Positions 21,952 to 33,481 of a stretch of DNA of 64,000 bases are shown here, piece by piece. Source of the stretch: Hydractinia symbiolongicarpus (Eukaryota > Cnidaria > Hydrozoa > Anthoathecata > Hydractiniidae); NCBI RefSeq assembly GCF_029227915.1, contig NC_079880.1:28143501-28207500 (forward strand). The letters are read 5' to 3'. The translations under genes were made by a program, and so were the position numbers. Position 1 is the stretch's first letter. Every line of letters begins with the position of its first letter. The notes below the pieces were generated by a model that did no database searches, was not told where the DNA came from, and saw only the letters and a program-made list of their open reading frames with translations.

Positions 21952-22759
21952 AAATCGCGGGTTTTCGTTTGCCGGCGATTAAACCTCTTTCATTAAGCGT
22001 CTCATCAAAAATGAAAACATTTCTGAAAACTACAAGTCTCCTGCGTTTTAGTGGTGAAAAAATAATTTAAAAAATCGTTCGGGAAATGAGTTTACACCCT
22101 GGGTACTTTTTTGTATACTTTTGACTATACCGGCCGAGTCCGGGATTTACGGGAAATCGCAGGTTTTCGTTTGCCGGCGAATAAACTTCTTTTATTCAGC
22201 GTCTCATCAAAAATAAAAACATTTTTGAAAACTACAAGTCTCATGCGTTTTAGTGGTGAAAAAATAATTTAAAAAATCGTTCGGGAAATGAGTTTACACC
22301 CTGGGTACTTTTTTGTATACTTTTGACTATACGGGCCGAGTCCGGGATTTACGGGAAATCGCGGGTTTTCGTTTGCCGGCGATTAAACCTCTTTCATTAA
22401 GCGTCTCATCAAAAATGAAAACATTTCTGAAAACTACAAGTCTCCTGCGTTTTAGTGGTGAAAAAATAATTTAAAAAATCGTTCGGGAAATGAGTTTACA
22501 CCCTGGGTACTTTTTTGTATACTTTTGACTATACCGGCCGAGTCCGGGATTTACGGGAAATCGCAGGTTTTCGTTTGCCGGCGAATAAACTTCTTTTATT
22601 CAGCGTCTCATCAAAAATAAAAACATTTTTGAAAACTACAAGTCTCATGCGTTTTAGTGGTGAAAAAATAATTTAAAAAATCGTTCGGGAAATGAGTTTA
22701 CACCCTGGGTACTTTTTTGTATACTTTTGACTATACGGGCCGAGTCCGGGATTTACGGG
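21952..22759 (+). repeat. Tandem dimer duplication (unit 404 bp)
   Basis: CATTTCTGAAAAC followed by TCTCCTGCG occurs at 22018 and 22422. The next unit (GACTATACCGGCC, AAAAATAAAAACATT) repeats too. The unit is 404 rather than 406 bp because both monomers carry the shortened T run. Edges are approximate. Confidence 0.85.
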
Positions 22760-24507
22760 AAATCGCAGGTTTTCATTTGCCGGCGAATAAACTTCTTTTA
22801 TTCAGTGTCTCATCAAAAATGAAAACATTTTTGAAAACTACAAGTCTCATGCGTTTTAGTGGTGAAAAAATAAATTAAAAAATCGTTGGGGAATTGAGTT
22901 TATTCACAGTGTACTTTTTTTGTATACATTCGACTATACGGGCCAAGCCTGTGATTTACGGGAAATCGCGGGTTTTCGTTTGCCGGCGATTAAACCTCTT
23001 TCATTAAGCGTCTCATCAAAAATGAAAACATTTTTGAAAACTACAAGTCTTATGCGTTTTAGTGGTGAAAAAATAATTTAAAAAATCGTTCGGGAAATGA
23101 GTTTACTCCCTGGTCACTTTCTTTGTATACTTTTGACTATACGGGCCGAGTCCGGGATTTACGGGAAATCGCGGGTTTTCGTTTGCCGGCGATTAAACCT
23201 CTTTTATTCCGCGTCTCATCAAAAATGCAAACATTTTTGAAAACTACAAGTCTCATGCGTTTTAGTGGTGAAAAAATAATTTGAAAAATCGTTCGGGAAA
23301 TGAGTTTACACCATGGGTACTTTCTTTGTATACTTTTGACTTTACAGGCCGAGTCCGGGATTTACGGGAAATCGCAGGTTTTCATTTGCCGGCGATTAAA
23401 CTTCTTTTATTCAGCGTCTCATCAAAAATGAAAACAAGTTTGAAGACTACAAGTTTCTTGCGTTTTAGTGGTTAAAAAATAATTTAAAAAATCGTTCGGG
23501 AAATGAGTTTACTCCCTGGATACTTTCTTTGTATACTTTTGACTATACGGGCCGAGTCCGGGTCTTACGGGAAGTCGTGGGTTTTCGTTTGCCGGCGATT
23601 AAACTTCTTTTACTCAGCGTCTCATCAAAAATGAAAACATTTTTAAAAACTACAAGTCTCATGGGCTTTAGTGGTGAAAAGATAATTTAAAAAATCGTTT
23701 TGGAAATGAGTTTACTCACAGGGTACTTTCTTTGTATACATTCGACTATACGGGCCAAGCCTGGGACTTACGGGAAATCGCGGGTTTTCCTTTGCCGGCG
23801 ATTAAACCACTTTCATTAAGCGTCTCATCAAAAATGAAAACATTTCTGAAAACTACAAGTCTCCTGCGTTTTAGTGGTGAAAAAATAATTTAAAAAATCG
23901 TTCGGGAAATGAGTTTACACCCTGGGTACTTTTTTGTATACTTTTGACTATACCGGCCGAGTCCGGGATTTACGGGAAATCGCAGGTTTTCGTTTGCCGG
24001 CGAATAAACTTTTTTTATTCAGCGTCTCATCAAAAATAAAAACATTTTTGAAAACTACAAGTCTCATGCGTTTTAGTGGTGAAAAAATAAATTAAAAAAT
24101 CGTTGGGGAAATGAGTTTACTCCCTGGGTACTTTCTTTGTATACTTTTGACTATGCGGGCCAAGCCTGGGATTTACGGGAAATCGCGGGTTTTTGTTTGC
24201 CGGCGATTAAACTTCTTTTATTCAGCGTCTCATCAAAAATGAAAACAATTTTGAAAACTACCAGTCTTATGCGTTTTAATGGTGAAAAGATAATTTAAAA
24301 AATCGTTCTGGAATTGAGTTTACTCACAGGGTACTTTTTTTGTATACATTCGACTATACGGGCCAAGCCCGTGATTTACGGGAAATCGCGGGTTTTCGTT
24401 TGCCGGCGATTAAACCTCTTTCATTAAGCGTCTCATCAAAAATGAAAACATTTTTGAAAACTACAAGTCTTATGCGTTTTAGTGGTGAAAAAATAATTTA
24501 AAAAATC

Positions 24508-25566
24508 GTTCTGAAAATGAGTTTACTCACAGGGTACTTTCTTTGTATATATTCGACTATACGGGCCAAGACCGGGATTTACGGGAAATCGCAGGTTTTC
24601 GTTTGCCGGCGATTAAACTTCTTTTATTCAGCGTCTCATCAAAAATGAAAACAAGTTTGAAGACTACAAGTTTCTTGCGTTTTAGTGGTTAAAAATAATT
24701 TAAAAAATCGTTCGGGAAATGAGTTTACTCCCTGGTTACTTTCTTTGTATACTTTTGACTATACGGGCCGAGTCCGCGTCTTACGGGAAGTCACGGTTTT
24801 TCGTTTGCCGGCGATTAAACTTCTTTTACTCAGCGTCTCATCAAAAATGAAAACATTTTTAAAAACTACAAGTCTCATGGGCTTTAGTGTTGAAAAGATA
24901 ATTTAAAAAATTGTTCTGGAAATGAGTTTACTCACAGGGTACTTTCTTTGTATATATTCGACTATACGGGCCAAGACCGGGATTTACGGGAAATCGAGGG
25001 TTTTCGTTTGCCGGCGATTAAACTTCTTTTATTCAGCGTCTCATCAAAAATGAAAACAAGTTTTGAAGACTACAAGTTTCTTGCGTTTTAGTGGTTAAAA
25101 TATAATTTAAAAAATCGTTCGGGAAATGAGTTTACTCCCTGGGTACTTTCTTTGTATACTTTTGACTATACGGGCCGAGTCCGGGTCTCACGGGAAGTCG
25201 CGGGTTTTCGTTTGCCGGCGATTAAACTTCTTTTACTCAGCGTTTCATCAAAAATGAAAACATTTTTAAAAACTACAAGTCTCATGGGCTTTAGTGGTGA
25301 AAAGATAATTTAAAAAATCGTTTTGGAAATGAGTTTACTCACAGGGTACTTTCTTTGTATACATTCGACTAAACGGGCCAAGCCCGGGATTTACGGGAAA
25401 TCGCGGGTTTTCATTTGCCGGCGATTAAACCACTTTCATTAAGCGTCTCATCAAAAATGAAAACATTTCTGAAAACTACAAGTCTCATGCGTTTTAGTGG
25501 TGAAAAAATAATTTAAAAAATCGTTCGGGAAATGAGTTTACACCCTGGGTACTTTTTTGTATACTT
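24508..25566 (+). repeat. Zone III entry segment: r/j, k, r/j, k', l' units
   Basis: Units start at about 24553 (r fused to a j-like tail), 24756 (k with CCGCGTCTTACGG), 24957 (r/j), 25161 (k' with GTCTCACGGG) and 25364 (l' with ACTAAACGGG). The r/j fusion with tail CAAGTTTGAAGAC recurs many times later, so it was amplified as a unit. Confidence 0.75.
25364..25377 (+). other. CENP-B-box-like motif with a one-base-shorter spacer, example copy
   Basis: TTCG-ACT-A-AA-CGGG. The known mammalian CENP-B core is nTTCGnnnnAnnCGGGn; here all the fixed bases are present but there are three rather than four bases between TTCG and A. The commoner form is TTCG-ACT-A-TA-CGGG (for example 407-420). TTTGAC units lack the TTCG half. 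Resemblance only. Confidence 0.35.
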
Positions 25567-26986
25567 TTGACTATACAGGCCGAGTCCGGGATTTACGGGA
25601 AATTGCAGGTTTTCGTTTGCCGGCGATTAAACTTCTTTTATTCAGCGTCTCATCAAAAATGAAAACATTTTTGAAAACTACAAATCTCATGCGTTTTAGT
25701 GGTGAAAAAATAAATTAAAAAATCGTTGGAAAAATGAGTTTACTCCCTGGGTACTTTCTTTGTATACTTTTGACTATGCCGGCCAAGCCCGGGATTTATG
25801 GGAAATCGCGGGTTTTCGTTTGCCGGCGATTAAACTTCTTTTATTCAGCGTCTCATCAAAAATGAAAACAATTTTGAAAACTACCAGTCTTATGCGTTTT
25901 AATGGTGAAAAGATAATTTAAAAAATCGTTCTGGAATTGAGTTTACTGACAGGGTACTTTTTTTGTATACATTAGACTATACGGGCCAAGCCCGTGATTT
26001 ACGGGAAATCGCGGGTTTTCGTTTGCCGGCGATTAAACCTCTTTCATTAAGCGTCTCATCAAAAATGAAAACATTTTTGAAAACTACAAGTCTTATGCGT
26101 TTTAGTGGTGAAAAAATAATTTAAAAAATCGTTCTGGAAATGAGTTTACTCACAGGGTACTTTCTTTGTATATATTTGACTATACGGGCCAAGACCGGGA
26201 TTTACGGGAAATCGAGGGTTTTCGTTTGCCGGCGATTAAACCTCTTTTATTCAGCGTCTCATCAAAAATGAAAACATTTTTGAAAACTACAAGTCTCATG
26301 CGTTTTAGTGGTGAAAAAATAATTTAAAAAATCGTTCGGGAAATGAGTTTACTCCCTGGGTACTTTCTTTGTATACTTTTGACTATACGGGCCGAGTCCA
26401 GGATTTACGGGAAGTCGCGGGTTTTCGTTTGCCGGCGATTAAACTTCTTTTATTCAGCGTCTCATCAAAAATGAAAACAAGTTTGAAAACTACAAGTTTC
26501 TTGCGTTTTAGTGGTTAAAAAATAATTTAAAAAATCGTTCGGGAAATGAGTTTACTCCCTGGGTACTTTCTTTGTATACTTTTGACTATACGGGCCAAGC
26601 CCGGGATTTACGGGAAATCGCGGTTTTTCGTTTGCCGGCGATTAAACTTCTTTTATTCAGCGTCTCATCAAAAATGAAAACATTTTTGAAAACTACAAGT
26701 CTTATGCGTTTTAGTGGTGAAAAAATAATTTAAAAAATCGTTGTGGAAATGAGTTTACTCACAGGGTACTTTCTTTGTATACATTCGACTATACGGTCCA
26801 AGCCCGGGATTTACGGGAAATCGCAGGTTTTCGTTTGCCGGCGATTAAGCCACTTTCATTAAGCGTCTCATCAAAAATGAAAGCATTTCTGAAAACTACA
26901 AGTCTCATGCGTTTTAGGGCTGAAAAAATAATTTAAAATATCGTTCGGGAAATGAGTTTACACCCTGGGTACTTTTTTGTATACTT
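25567..26986 (+). repeat. 7-monomer HOR, copy 1 (1,420 bp)
   Basis: It starts at a unit with GACTATACAGGCC and AAATTGCAGG. A p-like unit with ATTTATGGG follows, then an n unit starting ATTAGACTATACGG, an r unit, a unit with GAGTCCAGG, one with CGCGGTTTTTCG, and one with TTAAGCCAC and TTTTAGGGCTG. The marker ATTAGAC is at 25971, 27391 and 28812, giving offsets of 1,420 and 1,421 bp. Confidence 0.9.
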
Positions 26987-28407
26987 TTGACTATACAGGC
27001 CGAGTCCGGGATTTACGGGAAATTGCAGGTTTTCGTTTGCCGGCGATTAAACTTCTTTTATTCAGCGTCTCATCAAAAATGAAAACATTTTTGAAAACTA
27101 CAAGTCTCATGCGTTTTAGTGGTGAAAAAATAAATTAAAAAATCGTTGGAAAAATGAGTTTACTCATTGGGTACTTTCTTTGTATACTTTTGACTATGCG
27201 GGCCAAGCCCGGGATTTATGGGAAATCGCGGGTTTTCGTTTGCCGGCGATTAAACTTCTTTTATTCAGCGTCTCATCAAAAATGAAAACAATTTTGAAAA
27301 CTACCAGTCTTATGCGTTTTAATGGTGAAAAGATAATTTAAAAAATCGTTCTGGAATTGAGTTTACTGACAGGGTACTTTTTTTGTATACATTAGACTAT
27401 ACGGGCCAAGCCCGTGATTTACGGGAAATCGCGGGTTTTCGTTTGCCGGCGATTAAACCTCTTTTATTCAGCGTCTCATCAAAAATGAAAACAATTTTGA
27501 AAACTACAAGTCTTATGCGTTTTAGTGGTGAAAAAATAATTTAAAAAAATCGTTCTGGAAATGAGTTTACTCACAGGGTACTTTCTTTGTATATATTTGA
27601 CTATACGGGCCAAGACCGGGATTTACGGGAAATCGAGGGTTTTCGTTTGCCGGCGATTAAACCTCTTTTATTCAGCGTCTCATCAAAAATGAAAACATTT
27701 TTGAAAACTACAAGTCTCATGCGTTTTAGTGGTAAAAAAATAATTTAAAAAATCGTTCGGGAAATGAGTTTACTCCCTGGGTACTTTCTTTGTATACTTT
27801 TGACTATACGGGCCGAGTCCAGGATTTACGGGAAGTCGCGGGTTTTCGTTTGCCGGCGATTAAACTTCTTTTATTCAGCGTCTCATCAAAAATGAAAACA
27901 AGTTTGAAAACTACAAGTTTCTTGCGTTTTAGTGGTTAAAAAATAATTTAAAAAATCGTTCGGGAAATGAGTTTACTCCCTGGGTACTTTCTTTGTATAC
28001 TTTTGACTATACGGGCCAAGCCCGGGATTTACGGGAAATCGCGGTTTTTCGTTTGCCGGCGATTAAACTTCTTTTATTCAGCGTCTCATCAAAAATGAAA
28101 ACATTTTTGAAAACTACAAGTCTTATGCGTTTTAGTGGTGAAAAAATAATTTAAAAAATCGTTGTGGAAATGAGTTTACTCACAGGGTACTTTCTTTGTA
28201 TACATTCGACTATACGGGCCAAGCCCGGGATTTACGGGAAATCGCAGGTTTTCGTTTGCCGGCGATTAAGCCACTTTCATTAAGCGTCTCATCAAAAATG
28301 AAAGCATTTCTGAAAACTACAAGTCTCATGCGTTTTAGGGCTGAAAAAATAATTTAAAATATCGTTCGGGAAATGAGTTTACACCCTGGGTACTTTTTTG
28401 TATACTT
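26987..28407 (+). repeat. 7-monomer HOR, copy 2 (1,421 bp)
   Basis: Same seven units as copy 1; unit starts are near 26987, 27190, 27393, 27597, 27801, 28004 and 28206. It shares CTCATTGGG with copy 3 (copy 1 has CTCCCTGGG). In the n unit it alone carries CTCTTTTATTCAGC plus ACAATTTTG between about 27,460 and 27,500, a patch typical of other monomer types. Confidence 0.9.
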
Positions 28408-29828
28408 TTGACTATACAGGCCGAGTCCGGGATTTACGGGAAATTGCAGGTTTTCGTTTGCCGGCGATTAAACTTCTTTTATTCAGCGTCTCATCAAAAA
28501 TGAAAACATTTTTGAAAACTACAAGTCTCATGCGTTTTAGTGGTGAAAAAATAAATTAAAAAATCGTTGGAAAAATGAGTTTACTCATTGGGTACTTTCT
28601 TTGTATACTTTTGACTATGCGGGCCAAGCCCGGGATTTATGGGAAATCGCGGGTTTTCGTTTGCCGGCGATTAAACTTCTTTTATTCAGCGTCTCATCAA
28701 AAATGAAAACAATTTTGAAAACTACCAGTCTTATGCGTTTTAATGGTGAAAAGATAATTTAAAAAATCGTTCTGGAATTGAGTTTACTGACAGGGTACTT
28801 TTTTTGTATACATTAGACTATACGGGCCAAGCCCGTGATTTACGGGAAATCGCGGGTTTTCGTTTGCCGGCGATTAAACCTCTTTCATTAAGCGTCTCAT
28901 CAAAAATGAAAACATTTTTGAAAACTACAAGTCTTATGCGTTTTAGTGGTGAAAAAATAATTTAAAAAATCGTTCTGGAAATGAGTTTACTCACAGGGTA
29001 CTTTCTTTGTATATATTTGACTATACGGGCCAAGACCGGGATTTACGTGAAATCGAGGGTTTTCGTTTGCCAGCGATTAAACCTCTTTTATTCAGCGTCT
29101 CATCAAAAATGAAAACATTTTTGAAAACTACAAGTCTCATGCGTTTTAGTGGTGAAAAAATAATTTAAAAAATCGTTCGGGAAATGAGTTTACTCCCTGG
29201 GTACTTTCTTTGTATACTTTTGACTATACGGGCCGAGTCCAGGATTTACGGGAAGTCGCGGGTTTTCGTTTGCCGGCGATTAAACTTCTTTTATTCAGCG
29301 TCTCATCAAAAATGAAAACAAGTTTGAAAACTACAAGTTTCTTGCGTTTTAGTGGTTAAAAAATAATTTAAAAAATCGTTTGGGAAATGAGTTTACTCCC
29401 TGGGTACTTTCTTTGTATACTTTTGACTATACGGGCCAAGCCCGGGATTTACGGGAAATCGCGGTTTTTCGTTTGCCGGCGATTAAACTTCTTTTATTCA
29501 GCGTCTCATCAAAAATGAAAACATTTTTGAAAACTACAAGTCTTATGCGTTTTAGTGGTGAAAAAATAATTTAAAAAATCGTTGTGGAAATGAGTTTACT
29601 CACAGGGTACTTTCTTTGTATACATTCGACTATACGGGCCAAGCCCGGGATTTACGGGAAATCGCAGGTTTTCGTTTGCCGGCGATTAAGCCACTTTCAT
29701 TAAGCGTCTCATCAAAAATGAAAGCATTTCTGAAAACTACAAGTCTCATGCGTTTTAGGGCTGAAAAAATAATTTAAAAAATCGTTCGGGAAATGGGTTT
29801 ACTCCTTGGGTACTTTCTTTGTATACTT
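28408..29828 (+). repeat. 7-monomer HOR, copy 3 (1,421 bp)
   Basis: Same order as copies 1 and 2, with private changes such as ATTTACGTG and TTTGCCAGCG near 29,047-29,071. The end departs from the other copies: after TTTTAGGGCTG it reads AAAATCGTTCGGG and CTCCTTGGG instead of AAATATCGTT and ACACCCTGGG, so this is the downstream edge of the 7-mer block. Confidence 0.88.
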
Positions 29829-30845
29829 TTGACTATACGGGCCGAGTCCGCGATTTACGGGAAGTCGCGGGTTTTCGTTTGCCGGCGATTAAACTTCTTT
29901 CATTCAGCGTCTCATCAAAAATGAAAACAAGTTTGAAGACTACAAGTTTCTTGCGTTTTAGTGGTTAAAAAATAATTTAAAAAATCGTTCGGGAAATGAG
30001 TTTACTCCCTGGGTACTTTCTTTGTATACTTTTGACTATACGGGCCGAGTCCGCGTCTTACGGGAAGTCGCGGTTTTTCGTTTGCCGGCGATTAAAGTTC
30101 TTTTACTCAGCGTCTCATCAAAAATGAAAACATTTTTAAAAACTACAAGTCTCATGGGCTTTAGTGGTGAAAAGATAATTTAAAAAATCGTTCTGGAAAT
30201 AAGTTTACTCACAGGGTACTTTATTTGTATATATTCGACTATACGGGCCAAGACCGGGATTTACGAGAAATCGCGGGTTTTCGTGTGCCGTCGATTAAAC
30301 CACTTTCATTAAGCGTCTCATCAAAAATTAAAACATTTCTGAAAACTACAAGTATCATGCGTTTTAGTGGTGAAAAAATAATTTAAAAAATCGTTCGGGA
30401 AATGAGTTTACAACCTGGGTACTTTTTTGTATACTTTTGACTATACGGGCCGAGTCCGGGATTTACGGGAAATCGCAGGTTTTCGTTTGCCGGTGATTAA
30501 ACTTCTTTTATTCAGCGTCTCATCAAAAATGAAAACATTTTTGAAAACTACAAGTCTCATGCGTTTTAGTGGTGAAAAAATAAATTAAAAAATCGTTGGA
30601 AAAATGAGTTTACTCCCTGGGTACTTTCTTTGTATACTTTTGACTATGCGGGCCAAGCCCGGGATTTACGGGAAATCGCGGGTTTTCATTTGCCGGCGAT
30701 TAAACTTCTTTTATTCAGCGTCTCATCAAAAATGAAAACAATTTTGAAAACTACAAGTCTTATGCGTTTTAGTGGTGAAAAAGTAATTTAAAAAATCGTT
30801 CTGGAAATGAGTTTACTCACAGGGTACTTTCTTTGTATATATTCG
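29829..30845 (+). repeat. Mixed zone III monomers between two HOR blocks
   Basis: Five units: one with CCGCGATTTACGGGAAGTC, a k unit with CCGCGTCTTACGG, an r/l unit with more private changes than its neighbours (ACGAGAAATC, CGTGTGCCGTCG, AAAAATTAAAAC), an m-like and a p-like unit. The higher density of private changes suggests that this stretch escaped recent homogenisation. Confidence 0.7.
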
Positions 30846-33481
30846 ACTATACGGGCCAAGACCGGGATTTACGGGAACTCGAGGGTTTTTGTTTGCCGGC
30901 GATTAAACTTCTTTTATTCAGCGTCTCATCAAAAATGAAAACAAGTTTGAAGACTACAAGTTTCTTGCGTTTTAGTGGTTAAAAAATAATTTAAAAAATC
31001 GTTCGGGAAATGAGTTTACTCCCTGGGTACTTTCTTTGTATACTTTTGACTATACAGGCCGAGTCCGGGTCTCACGGGAAGTCGCGGGTTTTCGTTTGCC
31101 GGCGATTAAACTTCTTTTACTCAGCGTTTCATCAAAAATGAAAACATTTTTAAAAACTACAAGTCTCATGGGCTTTAGTGGTGAAAAGATAATTTAAAAA
31201 ATCGTTTTGGAAATGAGTTTACTCACAGGGTACTTTCTTTGTATACATTCGACTAAACGGGCCAAGCCCGGGATTTACGGGAAATCGCGGGTTTTCCTTT
31301 GCCGGCGATTAAACCACTTTCATTAAGCGTCTCATCAAAAATGAAAACATTTTTGAAAACTACAAGTCTCATGCGTTTTAGTGGTGAAAAAATAAATTAA
31401 AAAATCGTTGGAAAAATGAGTTTACTCACAGGGTACTTTTTTTGTATACATTCGACTATACGGGCCAAGCCCGTGATTTACGGGAAATCGCGGGTTTTCG
31501 TTTGCCGGCGATTAAACCTCTTTCATTAAGCGTCTCATCAAAAATGAAAACATTTTTGAAAACTACAAGTCTTATGCGTTTTAGTGGTGAAAAAGTAATT
31601 TAAAAAATCGTTCTCGAAATGAGTTTACTCACAGGGTACTTTCTTTGTATATATTCGACTATACGGGCCAAGACCGGGATTTACGGGAAATCGCGGGTTT
31701 TCGTTTGCCGGCGATTAAACTTCTTTTATTCAGCGTCTCATCAAAAATGAAAACATTTTTGAAAACTACAAGTCTCATGCGTTTTAGTGGTGAAAAAATA
31801 ATTTAAAAAATCGTTGTGGAAATGAGTTTACTCACAGGGTACTTTCTTTGTATACATTCGACTATACGGGCCAAGCCCGGGATTTACGGGAAATCGCAGG
31901 TTTTCGTTTGCCGGCGATTAAACCACATTCATTAAGCGTCTCATCAAAAATGAAAGCATTTCTGAAAACTACAAGTCTCATGCGTTTTAGGGGTGAAAAA
32001 ATAATTTACAAAATCGTTCGGGAAATGGGTTTACTCCTTGGGTACTTTCTTTGTATACTTTTGACTATACGGGCCGAGTCTGCGATTTACGGGAAGTCGC
32101 GGGTTTTCGTTTGCCGGCGATTAAACTTCTTTTATTCAGCGTCTCATCAAAAATGAAAACATTTTTAAAAACTACAAATCTCATGGGCTTTAGTGGTAAA
32201 ATAATAATTTAAAAAATCGTTCGGGAAATGAGTTTACACCCTGGGTACTTTTTTGTATACTTATGACTTTACAGGCCGAGTCCGGGATTTACGGGAAATC
32301 GCAGGTTTTCGTTTGCCGGCGATTAAACTTCTTTTATTCAGCGTCTCATCAAAAATGAAAACAAGTTTGAAGACTACAAGTCTCATGCGTTTTAGTGGTG
32401 AAAAAGTAATTTAAAAAATCGTTCTCGAAATGAGTTTACTCACAGGGTACTTTCTTTGTATATATTCGACTATACGGGCCAAGACCGGGATTTACGGGAA
32501 ATCGCGGGTTTCCGTTTGCCGGCGATTAAACTTCTTTTATTCAGCGTCTCATCAAAAATGAAAACATTTTTGAAAACTACAAGTCTCATGCGTTTTAGTG
32601 GTGAAAAAATAATTTAAAAAATCGTTGTGGAAATGAGTTTACTCACAGGGTACTTTCTTTGTATACATTCGACTATACGGGCCAAGCCCGGGATTTACGG
32701 GAAATCGCAGGTTTTCGTTTGCCGGCGATTAAACCACATTCATTAAGCGTCTCATCAAAAATGAAAGCATTTCTAAAAACTACAAGTCTCATGCGTTTTA
32801 GGGGTGAAAAAATAATTTACAAAATCGTTCGGGAAATGGGTTTACTCCTTGGGTACTTTCTTTGTATACTTTTGACTATACGGGCCGAGTCTGCGATTTA
32901 CGGGAAGTCGCGGGTTTTCGTTTGCCGGCGATTAAACTTCTTTTATTCAGCGTCTCATCAAAAATGAAAACATTTTTAAAAACTACAAATCTCATGGGCT
33001 TTAGTGGTAAAATAATAATTTAAAAAATCGTTCGGGAAATGAGTTTACACCCTGGGTACTTTTTTGTATACTTATGACTTTACAGGCCGAGTCCGGGATT
33101 TACGGGAAATCGCAGGTTTTCGTTTGCCGGCAATTAAACTTCTTTTGTTCAGCGTCTCATCAAAAATGAAAACAAGTTTGAAGACTACAAGTCTCATGCG
33201 TTTTAGTGGTTAAAAAATAATTTAAAAAATCGTTCGGGAAATGAGTTTACTGCCTGGGTACTTTCTTTGTATACTTTTGACTATACGGCCGAGTCCGGGA
33301 TTTACGGGAAATCGCGGTTTTTCGTTTGCCGGCGATTAAACTTCTTTTATTCAGCGTCTCATCAAAAATAAAAACATTTTTGAAAACTACAAGTCTCATG
33401 CGTTTTAGTGGTGAAAAAATAATATAAAAAATCGTTTTGGAAATGAGTTTACTCCCTGGGTACTTTCTTTGTATACTTTTG
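30846..33481 (+). repeat. 13-monomer duplication, copy 1 (2,636 bp)
   Basis: The private variant GGGAACTCGAGGG (about 30873) recurs at about 33509, offset 2,636 bp, and the following sequence repeats in the same order. Inside it a 4-monomer block (811 bp) occurs twice. The block ends with a b-like unit (ACGGCCGAG, TAATATAAAAAATC) just before the second copy starts. Edges were placed where the flanking variants stop matching. Confidence 0.88.
31611..33232 (+). repeat. Nested 4-monomer tandem duplication in 13-mer copy 1
   Basis: The rare junction TTCTCGAAATGAG lies at 31611 and 32422 (811 bp apart). The next monomers (r, consensus-like, GGGATTT with CCACATTCATTAAG, and CTGCGATTTACGG) repeat. 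The second block has GGGTTTCCGTTTGCC near 32508, a mark that is passed on to 13-mer copy 2. Confidence 0.88.

Larger units (their letters stand above)
8276..24507 (+). repeat. Zone II: satellite domain of the j-k-l-m-n-o-p cycle
   Basis: Zone I monomer types largely stop and a second family set begins. Its most visible marker is type j (GACTTTACAGGCC, AAAACAAGTTTGAAG, TTTCTTGCG, GTGGTTAAAAAA). Starts of j are 8328, 10154, 13196, 15022, 15631, 16442, 18673, 20498 and 23336, spaced by 9, 15, 9, 3, 4, 11, 9 and 14 monomers. The 9-monomer spacing (1,825-1,826 bp) occurs three times, so a 9-mer is the basic HOR. Confidence 0.88.
20498..24507 (+). repeat. Distal zone II segment with dimer duplications
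   Basis: Units are j k l-type with two tandem dimer duplications (20.6-21.4 kb and 21.95-22.76 kb), followed by m n o' j k l m p n in 22.76-24.5 kb. The last n unit (start 24352) ends with TTCTGAAAATGAG and CTCACAGGG instead of the usual zone II ending, leading into the first r-type unit of zone III at 24553. Confidence 0.75.
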
